Shown here piece by piece: positions 33,977 to 44,392 of a stretch of 64,000 bases of DNA. The translations under genes were made by a program, and so were the position numbers. Source of the DNA: Bifidobacterium saguini DSM 23967 (lineage in GTDB: Bacteria > Actinomycetota > Actinomycetes > Actinomycetales > Bifidobacteriaceae); NCBI RefSeq assembly GCF_000741715.1, contig NZ_JGZN01000005.1, positions 180,809 through 244,808 on the forward strand. Reading direction: 5' to 3'. The notes beneath the pieces were generated by a model. That model saw only the letters and a program-made list of their open reading frames with translations, had not been told where the DNA came from and ran no database searches. Position 1 is the first letter of the stretch. Every line of letters begins with the position of its first letter.

Positions 33977-36688
33977 TTAGCCGATGAAGGCGATGGGGGC
34001 GGCAAGATCCACACCGGAGCCATCGCGGCGCATATCCGGCTTTGGCAGCTCCACCGCGGTTCCGGACGAGGTGGCCGCGTTAAGCGGGTAGAGGCCCACC
34101 CATGCCAGAATCAGCGTGTTCTGGCCCTTGAGGAAGCGCTGCGAGCGCACGCCGCCCGTGGCGCGACCCTTGGTCGGGTACATCTCGAGCGGCGTCACCT
34201 TGGCAGCACCGTTTTCGGTACCAGGCAAGGCATCCTCGTCGCCGGCCACGGTGAGTACCACGGCGCCGGAAGCCGAGCTCAAACCGTTCTCGCCTTCCTC
34301 ATACGTCCATGCCACCTTGCCGGCAGGTACCACGTTGAACGCCATCACACGCGCACCGGCAGTCAGCTTGATACCGGCCATACCGCCGGCGGTACGGCCT
34401 TGCGGGCGCACATTCTTCGCTTCGAATGTCAGAAGCGAAGAATCAGAAGAAATAAACACCAGACGGTCGTCGTCCTCGGCGGTGGCGGCGAACACCACCT
34501 CATCGCCTTCCTTCAGGTCGATGACCGGCCAGGAATCCATTGTGGTGGGTGCTTCGCGGTTCCAACGCTTGACCACACCATTGCGCGTGCCCAGAGCCAG
34601 CGAGGGGAGTGAAGCAGGTTCCGTGGAATCACCATCGCCATTATCGCCGCTCTTCGGCTGCTCCATAGCGATGGCGGTTACCACATGCTCACCCGGAATC
34701 GGATCAGTGGACTCGGTCATGCCAATCAGCTCATCAGCCTGAACGCCACCGGTTAACGTCAACGTTTCCGAAGCGGGCAGTGCCGGCAAATCGACCACAT
34801 GAGCCAATACCAGACGGCCTGCCGAGGTGATCAGCGCAAACGTCGCTTGCGTGGAAGTCGGGAAAATCGTGGTGATCTGATCGTTCGGCTGGCGCTTATC
34901 AGATGTGGAGCGCGCATGATACACATCCAACGCGCTCGGCGTAGTGCGGGCAATCAGACCAGTGGCGCTCATCATCACCACACAGGGCTCATCGTCAATC
35001 TTCAATGCGCCGGCCAGCGCGTTCTCCTCACCGCTCTTCTTCGCCGCCTTGGTGGCTGCGGCCACATCGGCTGCGGCGGAGGAAATCGTAGCAGCGGACT
35101 TGGCGGCCTCAAGAGCGGACTGGGCCAGCTCGGATGTGCCGGAACCATGCGCAGCAACCGGGGTCAGCGTACCATCCGGATTCACATCCAGCAGCACCGT
35201 GCGGCGAGGGGAACCCCACTTGGCCACGGCCTGATCCATTTCATCGGTCACCACTTGGTCCAACGCTTCGGCGGAAGCGAGAATGCGGGTGAGCTCCTCA
35301 ATGCTTTTCTTCAGATCATCGCGTTCGGCTTCAAGCTCAATGCGATTCATCTTGGTCAGACGGCGCAAACGCAAATCCAGAATGTACTGGGCCTGCACAT
35401 CATCCAAATCGAATACGGCCATCAAACGAGTCTTGGCTGCATCCGCATCATCCGACGTGCGGATTACCTGAATCACCTCATCGATGTCCAGCATGGCCAA
35501 GAGCAGGCCCTCGACCAGATGCAGGCGCTCCTGAGCCTTCTTCTTGCGGTATTCACTGCGGCGACGGATTACCACACGGCGGTGGTCGATCCACACCTGC
35601 AGCATTTCCTTCAAGCCCATCGTGTGCGGACGGCCGTTCACCAACGCCACATTGTTCATGGCGAAGTTATCCTGCAACGGCGTGTGTTTGAACAGTTGCA
35701 CCAACACGGCATGCGGGTCGAAACCGGTCTTGATCTCAATCACCAAGCGCGTGCCGTTATGGCGATCGGACAGATCGAACGCGCCGGAAATACCTTCCAG
35801 CTTGCGGTTCTTCACGCCATCGGAAATACGTTCAATCACTTTTTCCGGGCCCACCATATACGGCAGTTCGGTCACCACAATCGCCTGCTTGCGGGCGGTC
35901 ACATGTTCCACATGCGTGGTGGCTCGCGTGGTCAGCGTGCCACGACCGGTCTCATAGGCCTCACGAATGCCGTCACGGCCCAGAATTGTGCCGCCGGTAG
36001 GCCAATCCGGGCCCGGCACATAACGCATCAGCTGTTCAAGCGTGGCCTCCGGATGCGCCATCAGGAACTTGGCCGCGTTCACCACCTCGCCCAGATTATG
36101 CGTGGCGAGATTCGTGGCCATGCCCACAGCAATGCCCGAACCGCCGTTAACCAGCAGATTCGGAATAGCGGCCGGCAGTACGGTCGGCTCCTTGAGCTTA
36201 TTGTCATAATTCGGCGTGAAATCAACCGTATCCTCATCGATATCAGCGTTCATGCCGAGCGCGGCCGGAGCAAGACGGGCCTCGGTATAACGGGAAGCTG
36301 CCGGGCCGTCATCAAGAGAACCAAAGTTGCCATGACCATCCACCAGCGGCAGGCGCATCGCAAACGGTTGAGCCAAGCGCACCATAGCCTCGTAGATAGC
36401 GGAATCGCCGTGCGGGTGCAGCTTACCCATCACTTCGCCCACTACGCGAGCGGACTTCATATACGGGCGGTCCGGGTTCAGGTTCATCTGACCCATTTGG
36501 TAGACGATACGGCGCTGCACCGGCTTCATACCATCGCGTGCATCCGGCAAAGCGCGCGCATAAATCACCGAATACGCGTACTCGAGGAACGATTTGCTCA
36601 TTTCCTCATTGAGCGGCGTCTCGACGATATGCTCCTTGACCTTGCGCGGATCATAAGTCTGCATGGACGGTTTGCGGTGTGATGCCAT
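33977..36688 (-). CDS. parC: DNA topoisomerase IV subunit A (ParC; GyrA-like)
   Basis: A 903-residue type IIA topoisomerase breakage-reunion subunit. The N-terminal core has SYAMSVI-like [38 protein letters not shown] and the active-site Tyr in [11 protein letters not shown] (about residue 133). The coiled coil and the C-terminal beta-pinwheel follow, with repeats such as [10 protein letters not shown] and [12 protein letters not shown] GyrA-box is not evident, which supports ParC over GyrA. AAAGGGAG precedes the ATG at 36688. A long antisense frame covers most of the gene and is not real. Confidence 0.9.
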   Translation of the reverse strand: MASHRKPSMQTYDPRKVKEHIVETPLNEEMSKSFLEYAYSVIYARALPDARDGMKPVQRRIVYQMGQMNLNPDRPYMKSARVVGEVMGKLHPHGDSAIYEAMVRLAQPFAMRLPLVDGHGNFGSLDDGPAASRYTEARLAPAALGMNADIDEDTVDFTPNYDNKLKEPTVLPAAIPNLLVNGGSGIAVGMATNLATHNLGEVVNAAKFLMAHPEATLEQLMRYVPGPDWPTGGTILGRDGIREAYETGRGTLTTRATTHVEHVTARKQAIVVTELPYMVGPEKVIERISDGVKNRKLEGISGAFDLSDRHNGTRLVIEIKTGFDPHAVLVQLFKHTPLQDNFAMNNVALVNGRPHTMGLKEMLQVWIDHRRVVIRRRSEYRKKKAQERLHLVEGLLLAMLDIDEVIQVIRTSDDADAAKTRLMAVFDLDDVQAQYILDLRLRRLTKMNRIELEAERDDLKKSIEELTRILASAEALDQVVTDEMDQAVAKWGSPRRTVLLDVNPDGTLTPVAAHGSGTSELAQSALEAAKSAATISSAAADVAAATKAAKKSGEENALAGALKIDDEPCVVMMSATGLIARTTPSALDVYHARSTSDKRQPNDQITTIFPTSTQATFALITSAGRLVLAHVVDLPALPASETLTLTGGVQADELIGMTESTDPIPGEHVVTAIAMEQPKSGDNGDGDSTEPASLPSLALGTRNGVVKRWNREAPTTMDSWPVIDLKEGDEVVFAATAEDDDRLVFISSDSSLLTFEAKNVRPQGRTAGGMAGIKLTAGARVMAFNVVPAGKVAWTYEEGENGLSSASGAVVLTVAGDEDALPGTENGAAKVTPLEMYPTKGRATGGVRSQRFLKGQNTLILAWVGLYPLNAATSSGTAVELPKPDMRRDGSGVDLAAPIAFIG

Positions 36689-36778
36689 GAAACTCCCTTT
36701 CAAACTCGCCCTATATTAGCAGTGCCCTCGCACTGCTCATGATTCGCTGCGGGGCTACAAGGGGTTACGATAAATCTT

Positions 36779-38056
36779 ATGACTGTCGAAACGCCGGATA
36801 TGGATGAGCTACTGCGCCTGATACCCACCGTGACCTATGGAGATAATAATCCCAGCCAGTCCGTAGGCGTACGCGGGGGAGCGCTGCATCTTTCCGCCGT
36901 GCTGCCCGCTCTATCCAGTGCTATCGGCCATCCGACCGCCACGCCAGTGCACGCCGACCCTCAAGCATGCCAACGGGCACTTGGTTTCCCGGACGTTACC
37001 TCCGCCATCGTGGTGCTCGTGGACGGCCTCGGCTACTGGAATCTAGCCATGCGCCTCGGCCATGCCCCCTACCTGCGTTCGTTGATGAACGACACCGCCA
37101 ACCAGCGGCCGATTGCCACTTGTGCACCCAGCACCACCGTGGCCGCTATGGCCGCATTCGGCACCGGCACCTGCCCGGGATTAACCGGTATGGCCGGATA
37201 TACGCAGCTGGAACCGGCAAGCCACACGCTTATCCAACTCATCCAATTCAAAGATGCGTTGGCACCAAAACCCGTAAATCCTCACATTCCGGTACCGCCG
37301 ATGATTAACCCACTCGACTTGCAGCGTGAACCGACCATGTTCGAACGTCTCGCCGCACAGCATGTACGCGTCACCAGTTCCGGTCTGCCAAAATTTGCAG
37401 GCTCCCCGCTCACCGAAGCGGCTTTACGAGGCAGCGATTATCAGGGCAATGTAACGCCGCGAGACCGTGTGCTTGCCGCCGCCCGTGCTGCCCGAACTCC
37501 GGGACTGACCTATCTGTACATTCGTGACGCCGACAAAGTCGGACATAACTATGGTTGGGATTCCGAGCATTGGGTGGCCGCGTTCGAACACATCGACGCC
37601 CAGCTTGCCTTGCTGCATCGTAGCGCGCCTAAGGGCACATTGATTGTGATTGTGGCCGATCACGGTATGGTGCAGACCGATATGAGCCAGCGCGTGGACA
37701 TAGCCGAAGACCCGCAGTTGACGCAAGGCGTGGAATTCGTGGGCGGTGAGCCGCGCTCACTGATGTTGTATGTCAAAGCCGGTGAAAATCCCGAGGACAT
37801 TGCCACACGATGGCGTGACCGGCTCGGTGAAACGGCTCTGGTCCGTACTCAAGCACAAGCATTGAACGATGGATTGTTCGGCCCGATGGACGAGCGCATC
37901 AAGCCGATGATCGGTGACGTCATCGTGCAGGCCGCAGGTGCTGCCACATTCGTGGATTCACGCACGCAAAACGATAAAGCAACCCATCTGCCGAGCGTGC
38001 ATGGCTCGCAAACACAGTTGGAAATGGACATTCCCTGCTTGATTGATGTCGCATAG
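36779..38056 (+). CDS. Alkaline-phosphatase superfamily phosphodiesterase (nucleotide pyrophosphatase type)
   Basis: A 425-residue protein. The metal site is visible in LVDGLGYWNL (first Asp, about residue 82), the probable Thr nucleophile in CAPSTTVAAMAAFGTG (about 121), DADKVGHNYG and VADHGMVQTD (further Asp/His ligands) and the late VHGSQT. The family hydrolyses phosphodiesters or pyrophosphates. No signal peptide is seen, so it is probably cytoplasmic. The ATG at 36779 lacks a clear ribosome binding site, and an in-frame ATG lies a few codons further. It is divergent from parC. Confidence 0.82.
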   Translation: MTVETPDMDELLRLIPTVTYGDNNPSQSVGVRGGALHLSAVLPALSSAIGHPTATPVHADPQACQRALGFPDVTSAIVVLVDGLGYWNLAMRLGHAPYLRSLMNDTANQRPIATCAPSTTVAAMAAFGTGTCPGLTGMAGYTQLEPASHTLIQLIQFKDALAPKPVNPHIPVPPMINPLDLQREPTMFERLAAQHVRVTSSGLPKFAGSPLTEAALRGSDYQGNVTPRDRVLAAARAARTPGLTYLYIRDADKVGHNYGWDSEHWVAAFEHIDAQLALLHRSAPKGTLIVIVADHGMVQTDMSQRVDIAEDPQLTQGVEFVGGEPRSLMLYVKAGENPEDIATRWRDRLGETALVRTQAQALNDGLFGPMDERIKPMIGDVIVQAAGAATFVDSRTQNDKATHLPSVHGSQTQLEMDIPCLIDVA

Positions 38057-38072
38057 GAATGGACGGCGACCG

Positions 38073-39182
38073 TCAGTCTCCAAAGAGAATCTCATCCCAA
38101 CTCGGCACTGCGGAACGACCTGAGCGACGTTTAGCAGGTCTCGCAGCATGAGATGCGGAAGTATTCGCATCATTGCCAGCGGATTCCTGTTGCGCATCAT
38201 TGCCATTGCCTGTTGCATTGGTGCTGTCAGCAGTTCCATTGCCATTGCCGGCAGCCGTGGAGTCCGATGGAACTTTCACAGTGGATGCGTCAGACGTGGC
38301 AGAGCCAGTGTTTAATGCTTCGGATGGAGACGGGAGAGTCGGAGTGGCGGCGCCCGGAATTTTGACTGGAGGCATCGATCCGGAAGCAGAGGAATCAGCG
38401 GATCCACTATTGACGGTATTCGGCGCTACGAAGGCCCCGGAATCCGTGACCGCAGCTTGAGGGACAGCGGCTGGAATCGATGGCTTAGGGGCCGCCCAAG
38501 CGCTGACCGCACGCTCAATACGAGCAGAACGTACTGAATCACCCGGCAAATCAGGAGTAGGCAGCACTTTGGCTGCGGATTTGGAATCATCGGCGGAACT
38601 ACGTTCACCGAGCAGCTTGCGCGCCGCATTGTTCAGGCACACCACGGAATTGTCGTGCATGTTCCATGTCCACTCAGCATGAATTTCGCGGCCAGCTGAA
38701 GTGAAAATCGCCACGATACGCCAAGGCTCAAGCCCACGGCGAGTGGACTTCCACGTCACGGATTCCATGCCGATTGAGGCGGAAGCCAAAGTTCGTTCCA
38801 CAAGATCATTGATGGTGCGCACCCGGCTGTCTTTCGGAGCGGGCACGGTGAGGAACTGCTCGATGGCATACTGCTTCTCGGTCTCCACCGCAGCGGAGAA
38901 GCGACGCACCAACGTTTCGCTCAAGCCGTAGCGTTGCGCCACGCGCGAAGGGTCGGCACCAGCACGAATCAGCGATTGAATCTGCGAAATAGGCAATGTG
39001 ACCTGTTCATGAGGCTGCGTGGACTTCTGCGTCTCGCTTTTGACCTGTTTGGCCTCGAGAATCGCACGTTCGAGCGTGTCGTCAAGGCTGATGGCCACAT
39101 AGCGGTCACCTACGGAGAACACCAAATCCCCCGTGTCGCTGACACGCTCAAAATGGGCCTTTTCAAGCCGATTCTCAGGCAT
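38073..39182 (-). CDS. sepH: SepH, FtsZ-associated cell division protein (DUF3071)
   Basis: A 369-residue protein. The N-terminal DUF3071 domain (about residues 1-190) has FSVGDRYVAISLDD, a helix-turn-helix with IRAGADPSRVAQRYGLSETL, and the AEWTWNMHDNSVVCLNNAAR end. The C-terminal half is low-complexity Ala/Ser/Thr/Asn with a short basic, conserved-looking tail (RPAKRRSGRSAVPSWDEILF). In Streptomyces and mycobacteria SepH binds FtsZ and promotes septum assembly, and the conserved tail is the FtsZ contact. The ATG at 39182 has AAGGAAAG nine bases upstream. A GTG at 39188 is too close to it. Confidence 0.85.
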   Translation of the reverse strand: MPENRLEKAHFERVSDTGDLVFSVGDRYVAISLDDTLERAILEAKQVKSETQKSTQPHEQVTLPISQIQSLIRAGADPSRVAQRYGLSETLVRRFSAAVETEKQYAIEQFLTVPAPKDSRVRTINDLVERTLASASIGMESVTWKSTRRGLEPWRIVAIFTSAGREIHAEWTWNMHDNSVVCLNNAARKLLGERSSADDSKSAAKVLPTPDLPGDSVRSARIERAVSAWAAPKPSIPAAVPQAAVTDSGAFVAPNTVNSGSADSSASGSMPPVKIPGAATPTLPSPSEALNTGSATSDASTVKVPSDSTAAGNGNGTADSTNATGNGNDAQQESAGNDANTSASHAARPAKRRSGRSAVPSWDEILFGD

Positions 39183-39330
39183 ATGCACACCACTTTCCTT
39201 GGCAAGGACATTGCTATATTCCAGTATGCCCCACGTGTCGAACTTTACATGTATTTCAAATCGTGTACCCTATGGCCGAGTACAGCGCGGTAATACGCGC
39301 GGTAAGTAGATGTAAGACGAAAGGACCATG

Positions 39331-39624
39331 ATGGCTCAGGATTATGATTCCCCACGCAACAAGGACGAGGACGAGGAATCGCTGCAGGCTCTGGGAAAGT
39401 CCGCACAGAATTCCTCGAGCGATATCGACGATGACGAGAACGCCATTGCCGAAGACTACGAGCTGCCGGGCGCTGACCTGAGCAACGAAGACTCTTCGGT
39501 GACCGTCATTCCGATGCAGGGCGATGAATTCATTTGCTCCCAGTGCTTCCTGGTTAAGCACCGCAGCCAGCTCGCTTACATGGACGAGGATGGCCAGCCG
39601 GTGTGCGAGGAGTGCGCCGCCTGA
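39331..39624 (+). CDS. DUF4193 family protein
   Basis: A 97-residue acidic protein. MAQDYDSPR at the start and the C-terminal zinc-ribbon-like Cys pairs (ICSQCFLVKHRSQLA and VCEECAA) are the DUF4193 hallmarks. The family is found only in actinobacteria and its role is unknown, though the Cys pattern recalls RbpA-like RNA polymerase partners. The second ATG of two in a row was chosen because the family begins MA.DYD. Its TGA overlaps the ATG of dut (TGATG). Confidence 0.88.
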   Translation: MAQDYDSPRNKDEDEESLQALGKSAQNSSSDIDDDENAIAEDYELPGADLSNEDSSVTVIPMQGDEFICSQCFLVKHRSQLAYMDEDGQPVCEECAA

Positions 39625-40106
39625 TGGGGTTTGACGCAGCCTACAACGAACCTGAAAACACCGAGGTGCTGGTCAAGTCTCTTGATCCCGAGCATCCGGC
39701 CAACCTGCATTACGCGCATGCCGGTGATGCAGGCGCTGATCTCATCACCACGGTTGATGTGACGCTGAAGCCGTTTGAGCGTGCTCTCGTGCCCACAGGC
39801 GTGGCCATTGCCTTGCCTGCCGGATACGTAGCACTGGTTCATCCCCGTTCCGGTCTCGCTGTCAAGCAGGGTGTTACCGTGCTCAATGCTCCCGGAACCG
39901 TGGATGCAGGCTACCGCGGTGAAATCAAAGTGCCGTTGATTAATCTCGATCCGGAACACACGGCGGTGTTCCATCCGGGCGATCGTATCGCCCAGCTGGT
40001 GATCCAACGGTATGTGGAGGCGAAGTTCGTTCCCGCTGAGACATTGCCCGGCTCCGATCGAGCCGAACGCGGCTTTGGTTCGACGGGCGTGGCCTCGAAC
40101 AGCTGA
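39624..40106 (+). CDS. dut: Deoxyuridine 5'-triphosphate nucleotidohydrolase (dUTPase)
   Basis: A 160-residue trimeric dUTPase that converts dUTP to dUMP and keeps uracil out of DNA. All five motifs are present in order: DAGADL, HPRSGLAVKQGV, VDAGYRGEIKV (with catalytic Asp), GDRIAQLVI and RAERGFGSTG. The start overlaps the stop of DUF4193 with GAGGAG upstream, so the two genes are translationally coupled. Confidence 0.95.
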   Translation: MGFDAAYNEPENTEVLVKSLDPEHPANLHYAHAGDAGADLITTVDVTLKPFERALVPTGVAIALPAGYVALVHPRSGLAVKQGVTVLNAPGTVDAGYRGEIKVPLINLDPEHTAVFHPGDRIAQLVIQRYVEAKFVPAETLPGSDRAERGFGSTGVASNS

Positions 40107-40191
40107 CGAAGACAAGGTCGCGCCGTGAACCCAAGACACGGCGCGGCCTCATGCGTGGCTACAATATAAGTCACATTGGGAGGTGGTTGGC

Positions 40192-42516
40192 ATGTCGGAA
40201 AACGATAGCGAGCAGTATGCTGCCCGTAAACTGGGCTGCGAGATCAGTGCTGATCCGTTGAACCCGCTTGAGCCCATCAAGCAGGTATGCAAGGCCCATC
40301 ATCCCGGTGAGGATTTATCTATTCTCGATCGTGCCTATCAGCGTGCCGTCGTTCAGCATTCCGCGCAGCGCCGTAAATCAGGCGAACCATACATTATTCA
40401 TCCGCTGGCCGTATCCCAGATTCTGGCCGACCTCGGTATGGGCCCTGTGGTGGTGGCAGCAGGATTGTTGCACGACACAGTGGAAGACACCGATTACACG
40501 CTGGACCAATGCCGTGCCGAATTCGGCGACACAGTGGCCGGTCTGGTCGATGGTGTGACCAAGCTGAGCCAGCTTGAAGTCGGCGACTCGGCCCAGGCCG
40601 AAACCATTCGCAAACTTGTTGTGGCCATGAGCCGCGACGTGCGCACTCTGGTGGTCAAACTGGCCGACCGCGTGCACAATGCGCGCACCTGGCGTTATGT
40701 GAAAACCTCCTCCGCTCAGAAAAAAGCTCGGGAAACCCTTGACGTGTATGCGCCGCTCGCCAACCGCTTGGGCATGAACGCCATCAAGACCGAGTTGGAA
40801 GAGCTGAGCTTCAAGGTGCTCTACCCGAAGATCTACAACGAGATTGTGGTGCTGGTGGCACGTCGCGCAGGCCAGCGAGATGTGTATCTGAAGCAGATCC
40901 TCGCCGAAATCAATGAGGATCTTTCCGAACAGCACATCAAGGCCTATGTGACAGGCCGCCCGAAAGATTATTTCTCCATCTACCAGAAGATGATTGTGCG
41001 CGGCCATGATTTCGCCAACATCTACGATCTGGTGGGTGTTCGCATCATCGTCGACACTATTCAGGACTGCTATGCGGCGCTTGGTGCCGTGCACGCGCGA
41101 TGGAACCCGGTTCCCGGCCGGTTCAAGGATTACATCGCCATGCCGAAGCTCAACATGTACCAGTCACTGCACACCACGGTGGTTGGTCCCGGCGGCAAGC
41201 CGGTCGAAATTCAGATTCGTACTTGGGACATGCACCGGCGTGCCGAATTTGGTATCGCCGCCCACTGGAAGTACAAGGAGAACGGTCAGGCCGGTCGTGC
41301 CTTGAGCTCTCCGGATAAATCCGACCGTAAGCGTGGTGAAAACGAGCAGGAGCTTTCCGAAGCCGATAACCTGAAGTGGATTCAGCAGCTCGCTGACTGG
41401 ACTTCCGAAACCCCTGACTCCAACGAATTCCTCGGTTCTTTGAAGGAAGACCTTGGCTCGGCGGAAGTCTATGTGTTCACGCCGAAAGGCAAGATCGTTT
41501 CCTTGCCAGCCAAGGCAACGCCAGTGGATTTCGCTTACGCCGTGCACACGGAAGTGGGCCATCGCACGATGGGCGCACGCGTCAACGGCCGGTTGGTGCC
41601 GCTTGACACCACGCTCGACAATGGCGATACAGTGGAGATTCTGACTTCCAAGTCAGATACCGCCGGGCCCTCCCGTGACTGGTTGAGTTTCGTCAAGAGC
41701 CCTAAGGCGCGCAATAAGATTCGCCAGTGGTTCTCCAAGGAACGCCGTACCGAGGCTATTGAAGAAGGCCGTGACGAACTCACCCGTGCCATGCGCAAAC
41801 GTAACCTGCCGATTAATGCGCTGCTGACTCCTGAAGCGTTGGTCGGTGTGGCCGTGGACCTGAACTTCCCGAACGCCGACGCTGTGTTTGCAGCTATTGG
41901 CGACGGACAGGTTTCCACGCAAAACGTCATCTCGCATCTGGTCAAGGATGCGGGCGCTGATGAGGTGGATGAGGAAGTCGAGCAGGAAGTGCTTCCGCTC
42001 AAGCCGGTGGAGCGCAAGACCTCATCCAGCTCCACTGGTGTGTCCGTCAAGGGCGTGGGCGATGTGTGGATTAAGCTGGCCCGCTGTTGCATGCCGGTGC
42101 CAGGAGATCAGATCGTCGGCTTCATCACCCGTAATCAGGGTGTTTCGGTGCATCGTACCGACTGCCAGAACATGATTGATTTGAAGAACAAGCAGCCTGA
42201 ACGTGTGGTTGAGGTGGAATGGACCAGCACCAAGGGCTTGTTCATGGTCAAGATTCAGGTTGAGGCTTTGGATCGCCGTAACCTGCTTTCCGACGTGACG
42301 CGTGTGCTTTCCGATCATGGCGTAAACATTATTTCCGGCACGATTGCCACCGGTTCCGATCGTGTGGCCACCAGCCAGTTCAGCTTTGAAATGGCCGATC
42401 CGCAGCATCTCAATACGCTGCTCGCCGCGGTACGCAAGATCGATGGCGTGTTCGACGTATATCGTCTGACGGGTGCCAAGGAATCCGCTGAGCCGCGACT
42501 GCGCAAAATGAAGTAA
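40192..42516 (+). CDS. rel: Bifunctional (p)ppGpp synthetase/hydrolase (Rel)
   Basis: A 774-residue stringent-response enzyme. The HD hydrolase domain contains GLLHDTVEDTDYT (about residue 95). The synthetase domain has GRPKDYFSIYQKM, YQSLHTTVVGP and EIQIRTWDMHRRAE (about 255-350). The TGS domain starts at EVYVFTPKGKI (about 425), followed by the Cys-containing ARCCMPVPGDQIVG region and a C-terminal ACT domain (RNLLSDVTRVLSDHG). Both catalytic centres look intact. GGGAGG with 8-base spacing fixes the ATG at 40192. Confidence 0.95.
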   Translation: MSENDSEQYAARKLGCEISADPLNPLEPIKQVCKAHHPGEDLSILDRAYQRAVVQHSAQRRKSGEPYIIHPLAVSQILADLGMGPVVVAAGLLHDTVEDTDYTLDQCRAEFGDTVAGLVDGVTKLSQLEVGDSAQAETIRKLVVAMSRDVRTLVVKLADRVHNARTWRYVKTSSAQKKARETLDVYAPLANRLGMNAIKTELEELSFKVLYPKIYNEIVVLVARRAGQRDVYLKQILAEINEDLSEQHIKAYVTGRPKDYFSIYQKMIVRGHDFANIYDLVGVRIIVDTIQDCYAALGAVHARWNPVPGRFKDYIAMPKLNMYQSLHTTVVGPGGKPVEIQIRTWDMHRRAEFGIAAHWKYKENGQAGRALSSPDKSDRKRGENEQELSEADNLKWIQQLADWTSETPDSNEFLGSLKEDLGSAEVYVFTPKGKIVSLPAKATPVDFAYAVHTEVGHRTMGARVNGRLVPLDTTLDNGDTVEILTSKSDTAGPSRDWLSFVKSPKARNKIRQWFSKERRTEAIEEGRDELTRAMRKRNLPINALLTPEALVGVAVDLNFPNADAVFAAIGDGQVSTQNVISHLVKDAGADEVDEEVEQEVLPLKPVERKTSSSSTGVSVKGVGDVWIKLARCCMPVPGDQIVGFITRNQGVSVHRTDCQNMIDLKNKQPERVVEVEWTSTKGLFMVKIQVEALDRRNLLSDVTRVLSDHGVNIISGTIATGSDRVATSQFSFEMADPQHLNTLLAAVRKIDGVFDVYRLTGAKESAEPRLRKMK

Positions 42517-42540
42517 GCGCGCAAGAACCATATAGCATAT

Positions 42541-42582
42541 AGAAAACCCCGTGACTGATTCCATTTCAGTCACGGGGTTTTC
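42541..42582. terminator. Bidirectional terminator between rel and cyclophilin
   Basis: Perfect 17-18 base arms (AGAAAACCCCGTGACTGA and its complement) around a 6-base loop, with A/T runs on both sides. It serves convergent genes. Confidence 0.93.
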
Positions 42583-42607
42583 TACCGTGTAGATCAGTGA
42601 CGGAACG

Positions 42608-43147
42608 TCACTCGGCCACGTCCACGGACAGAATCACGGCCGGCTCGAGCGGACGATCCATCGGATCGGTGGCCAGAGCCTCGAGCTTGTCCACAACCTG
42701 CTTGGAAGCCTCGTCAGCAACCTCGCCGAAGATGGTGTGGTGACCATCCAGCCACGGGGTAGGCACGGTGGTGATGAAGAACTGGGAACCGTTGGTGCCA
42801 TGAATCTGGCCGTCGCGACCGCGACGCAGACCGGCGTTCGCCATAGCCAGCAGATACGGCTTGTCGAACTTCAGGCTCGGATCGATCTCATCATCGAACT
42901 CGTAGCCCGGGCCGCCGGTGCCGGTGCCCAGCGGGCAGCCGCCCTGAATCATGAAGTCCTTGATGATTCGGTGGAAGGTCAGACCGTTGTAGAACTTGCC
43001 GTGGGAGGGCTGGCCGGTGTACGGGTCAGCCCATTCCTTCTCGCCGGTGGCGAGGCCGAGGAAGTTGGCCACAGTGTTCGGGGTCTTGTCGTCGAACAGG
43101 TTGAGGGTGATATCGCCCTCAGAGGTATGCATGATGATGGTAGTCAT
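42608..43147 (-). CDS. Peptidyl-prolyl cis-trans isomerase (cyclophilin)
   Basis: A 179-residue cytoplasmic cyclophilin. [19 protein letters not shown] holds the catalytic Arg, followed by [25 protein letters not shown] and [13 protein letters not shown], all in family order. No signal peptide. GGAGACTT precedes the ATG at 43147. An upstream frame extension to 43177 was rejected. It catalyses proline isomerisation during protein folding. Confidence 0.94.
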   Translation of the reverse strand: MTTIIMHTSEGDITLNLFDDKTPNTVANFLGLATGEKEWADPYTGQPSHGKFYNGLTFHRIIKDFMIQGGCPLGTGTGGPGYEFDDEIDPSLKFDKPYLLAMANAGLRRGRDGQIHGTNGSQFFITTVPTPWLDGHHTIFGEVADEASKQVVDKLEALATDPMDRPLEPAVILSVDVAE

Positions 43148-43191
43148 AAGTCTCCATGTTACATTGCCCCACGTCATTGCGTGGTAGCGGA

Positions 43192-44268
43192 TTAGCTGAT
43201 GGTGTTGAATCCGGTGCCTTCAGCACTGCCGGTATTCGAACCGGTGCTGCCGGACGAACCGGAGCTGGAGGAGCCAGACGATGAACCAGAGCTCGATGAC
43301 GAGCCGGAAGACGATCCCGAAGATGAACTCGATCCGCTGGAATCGGAGGTGCTGCCGGACGAATTGGAGCTATCCGTAGTGCCTGAGCTGTTGGAGCCGT
43401 TTGTACTATTCGAGCTGTTGGAATCGGAACCGTTGGAGCTGGAGGAACCTGAGCCGGAAGTGGTGCCGGTGCCATTGCTTGTGGAATCGGAGGTGCTGCC
43501 ACTGGTATCAGTTGACGTATCACTATCGGAATCAGTGGTATCGGAATCACTGTTGTTGCCATACTGCGGGGTTGTGGGCGCACCATGCTGCGGCTGTACC
43601 GAAGAATCGGAATCAGTGTCGGAGTTATTGGAATTGGTGGAGGATGTGGTGGGGGAGACCAGATCGGAGACCACACTATCAGTGCCGTGGCCCTGCGTAA
43701 TCAGCATTACAATGCCAGCGGTTACGGCAACGGTCAGCAAACCGGATACCAGGGTAACGATAACGGCTATACGCTTAGGATCGCGACGCCGCTTGCGAAG
43801 CTCACTGATGGAATATGTGTGACCGTCAGCAGGACGGGAAATAATCTCACGCGGCTTGCGCTCGGACTGAGCCTGCTCGGAAAGGGTGGACGAGGAGGCT
43901 ACGCGGGTATCGGATCCACCGTCAGCTTCATGTTCGGCTGTGATTTCGGATTCGGTACCCCCATCAGATGCTGCAGCAGCTGATTCGGATTCAGCCAGAT
44001 CGCTTTCGCTTGACTGCTTGCCTGCATCGGAGCCGTCGCCAGTCTTATCGTCATCTGAGCTGACGATGCTCTGCTGGAATTTCTCACTGGAGGCTTTGAT
44101 GATGTTCTTGTAGATGTTCGTAGCCACCGTGGAAACGATGTAACTGGCGGCTGCACCGATGACCGATCCGGCGACGCCGATTTTCGCAGCCAATAAGAAC
44201 GAGGTGACGGCGGCAAGGGTGCCCGCCACTATCGAGGAAAAGGAAAGACCTTGGAAAAACTTCTTCAC
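43192..44268 (-). CDS. Membrane-anchored protein with a Ser/Gly/Thr low-complexity tail
   Basis: A protein of about 358 residues. Two hydrophobic, Ala/Ile/Val-rich segments near the N-terminus (about 8-50, [20 protein letters not shown]), an acidic-serine region, then one strong membrane segment (about residue 170, [20 protein letters not shown]). The last 150 residues are almost only Ser, Gly, Thr, Asn and Asp and end GTGFNTIS. The tail would be outside the cell, as a stalk-like region. No LPXTG motif is present. The GTG at 44268 was chosen because a plausible MKKFF-type N-terminus begins there, but no ribosome binding site is obvious. Function unknown. Confidence 0.68.
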   Translation of the reverse strand: MKKFFQGLSFSSIVAGTLAAVTSFLLAAKIGVAGSVIGAAASYIVSTVATNIYKNIIKASSEKFQQSIVSSDDDKTGDGSDAGKQSSESDLAESESAAAASDGGTESEITAEHEADGGSDTRVASSSTLSEQAQSERKPREIISRPADGHTYSISELRKRRRDPKRIAVIVTLVSGLLTVAVTAGIVMLITQGHGTDSVVSDLVSPTTSSTNSNNSDTDSDSSVQPQHGAPTTPQYGNNSDSDTTDSDSDTSTDTSGSTSDSTSNGTGTTSGSGSSSSNGSDSNSSNSTNGSNSSGTTDSSNSSGSTSDSSGSSSSSGSSSGSSSSSGSSSGSSSSGSSGSTGSNTGSAEGTGFNTIS

Positions 44269-44392
44269 AACGTAAGACCGTAGGCGATTGCGCTGAAGTA
44301 TTGCTGAAGGCGCGGTGAAAGCGACAGAATGCTTACATGAGAACTCCAAAATCTTCACATGTGCGGTCTGCGGCGTTCAAATGGCACTGTGT

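Noticed and set aside
34799..36682. A 627-codon plus-strand frame antisense to parC
   Set aside because: The composition is His/Arg/Ile-rich with no recognisable fold. parC carries every expected motif.
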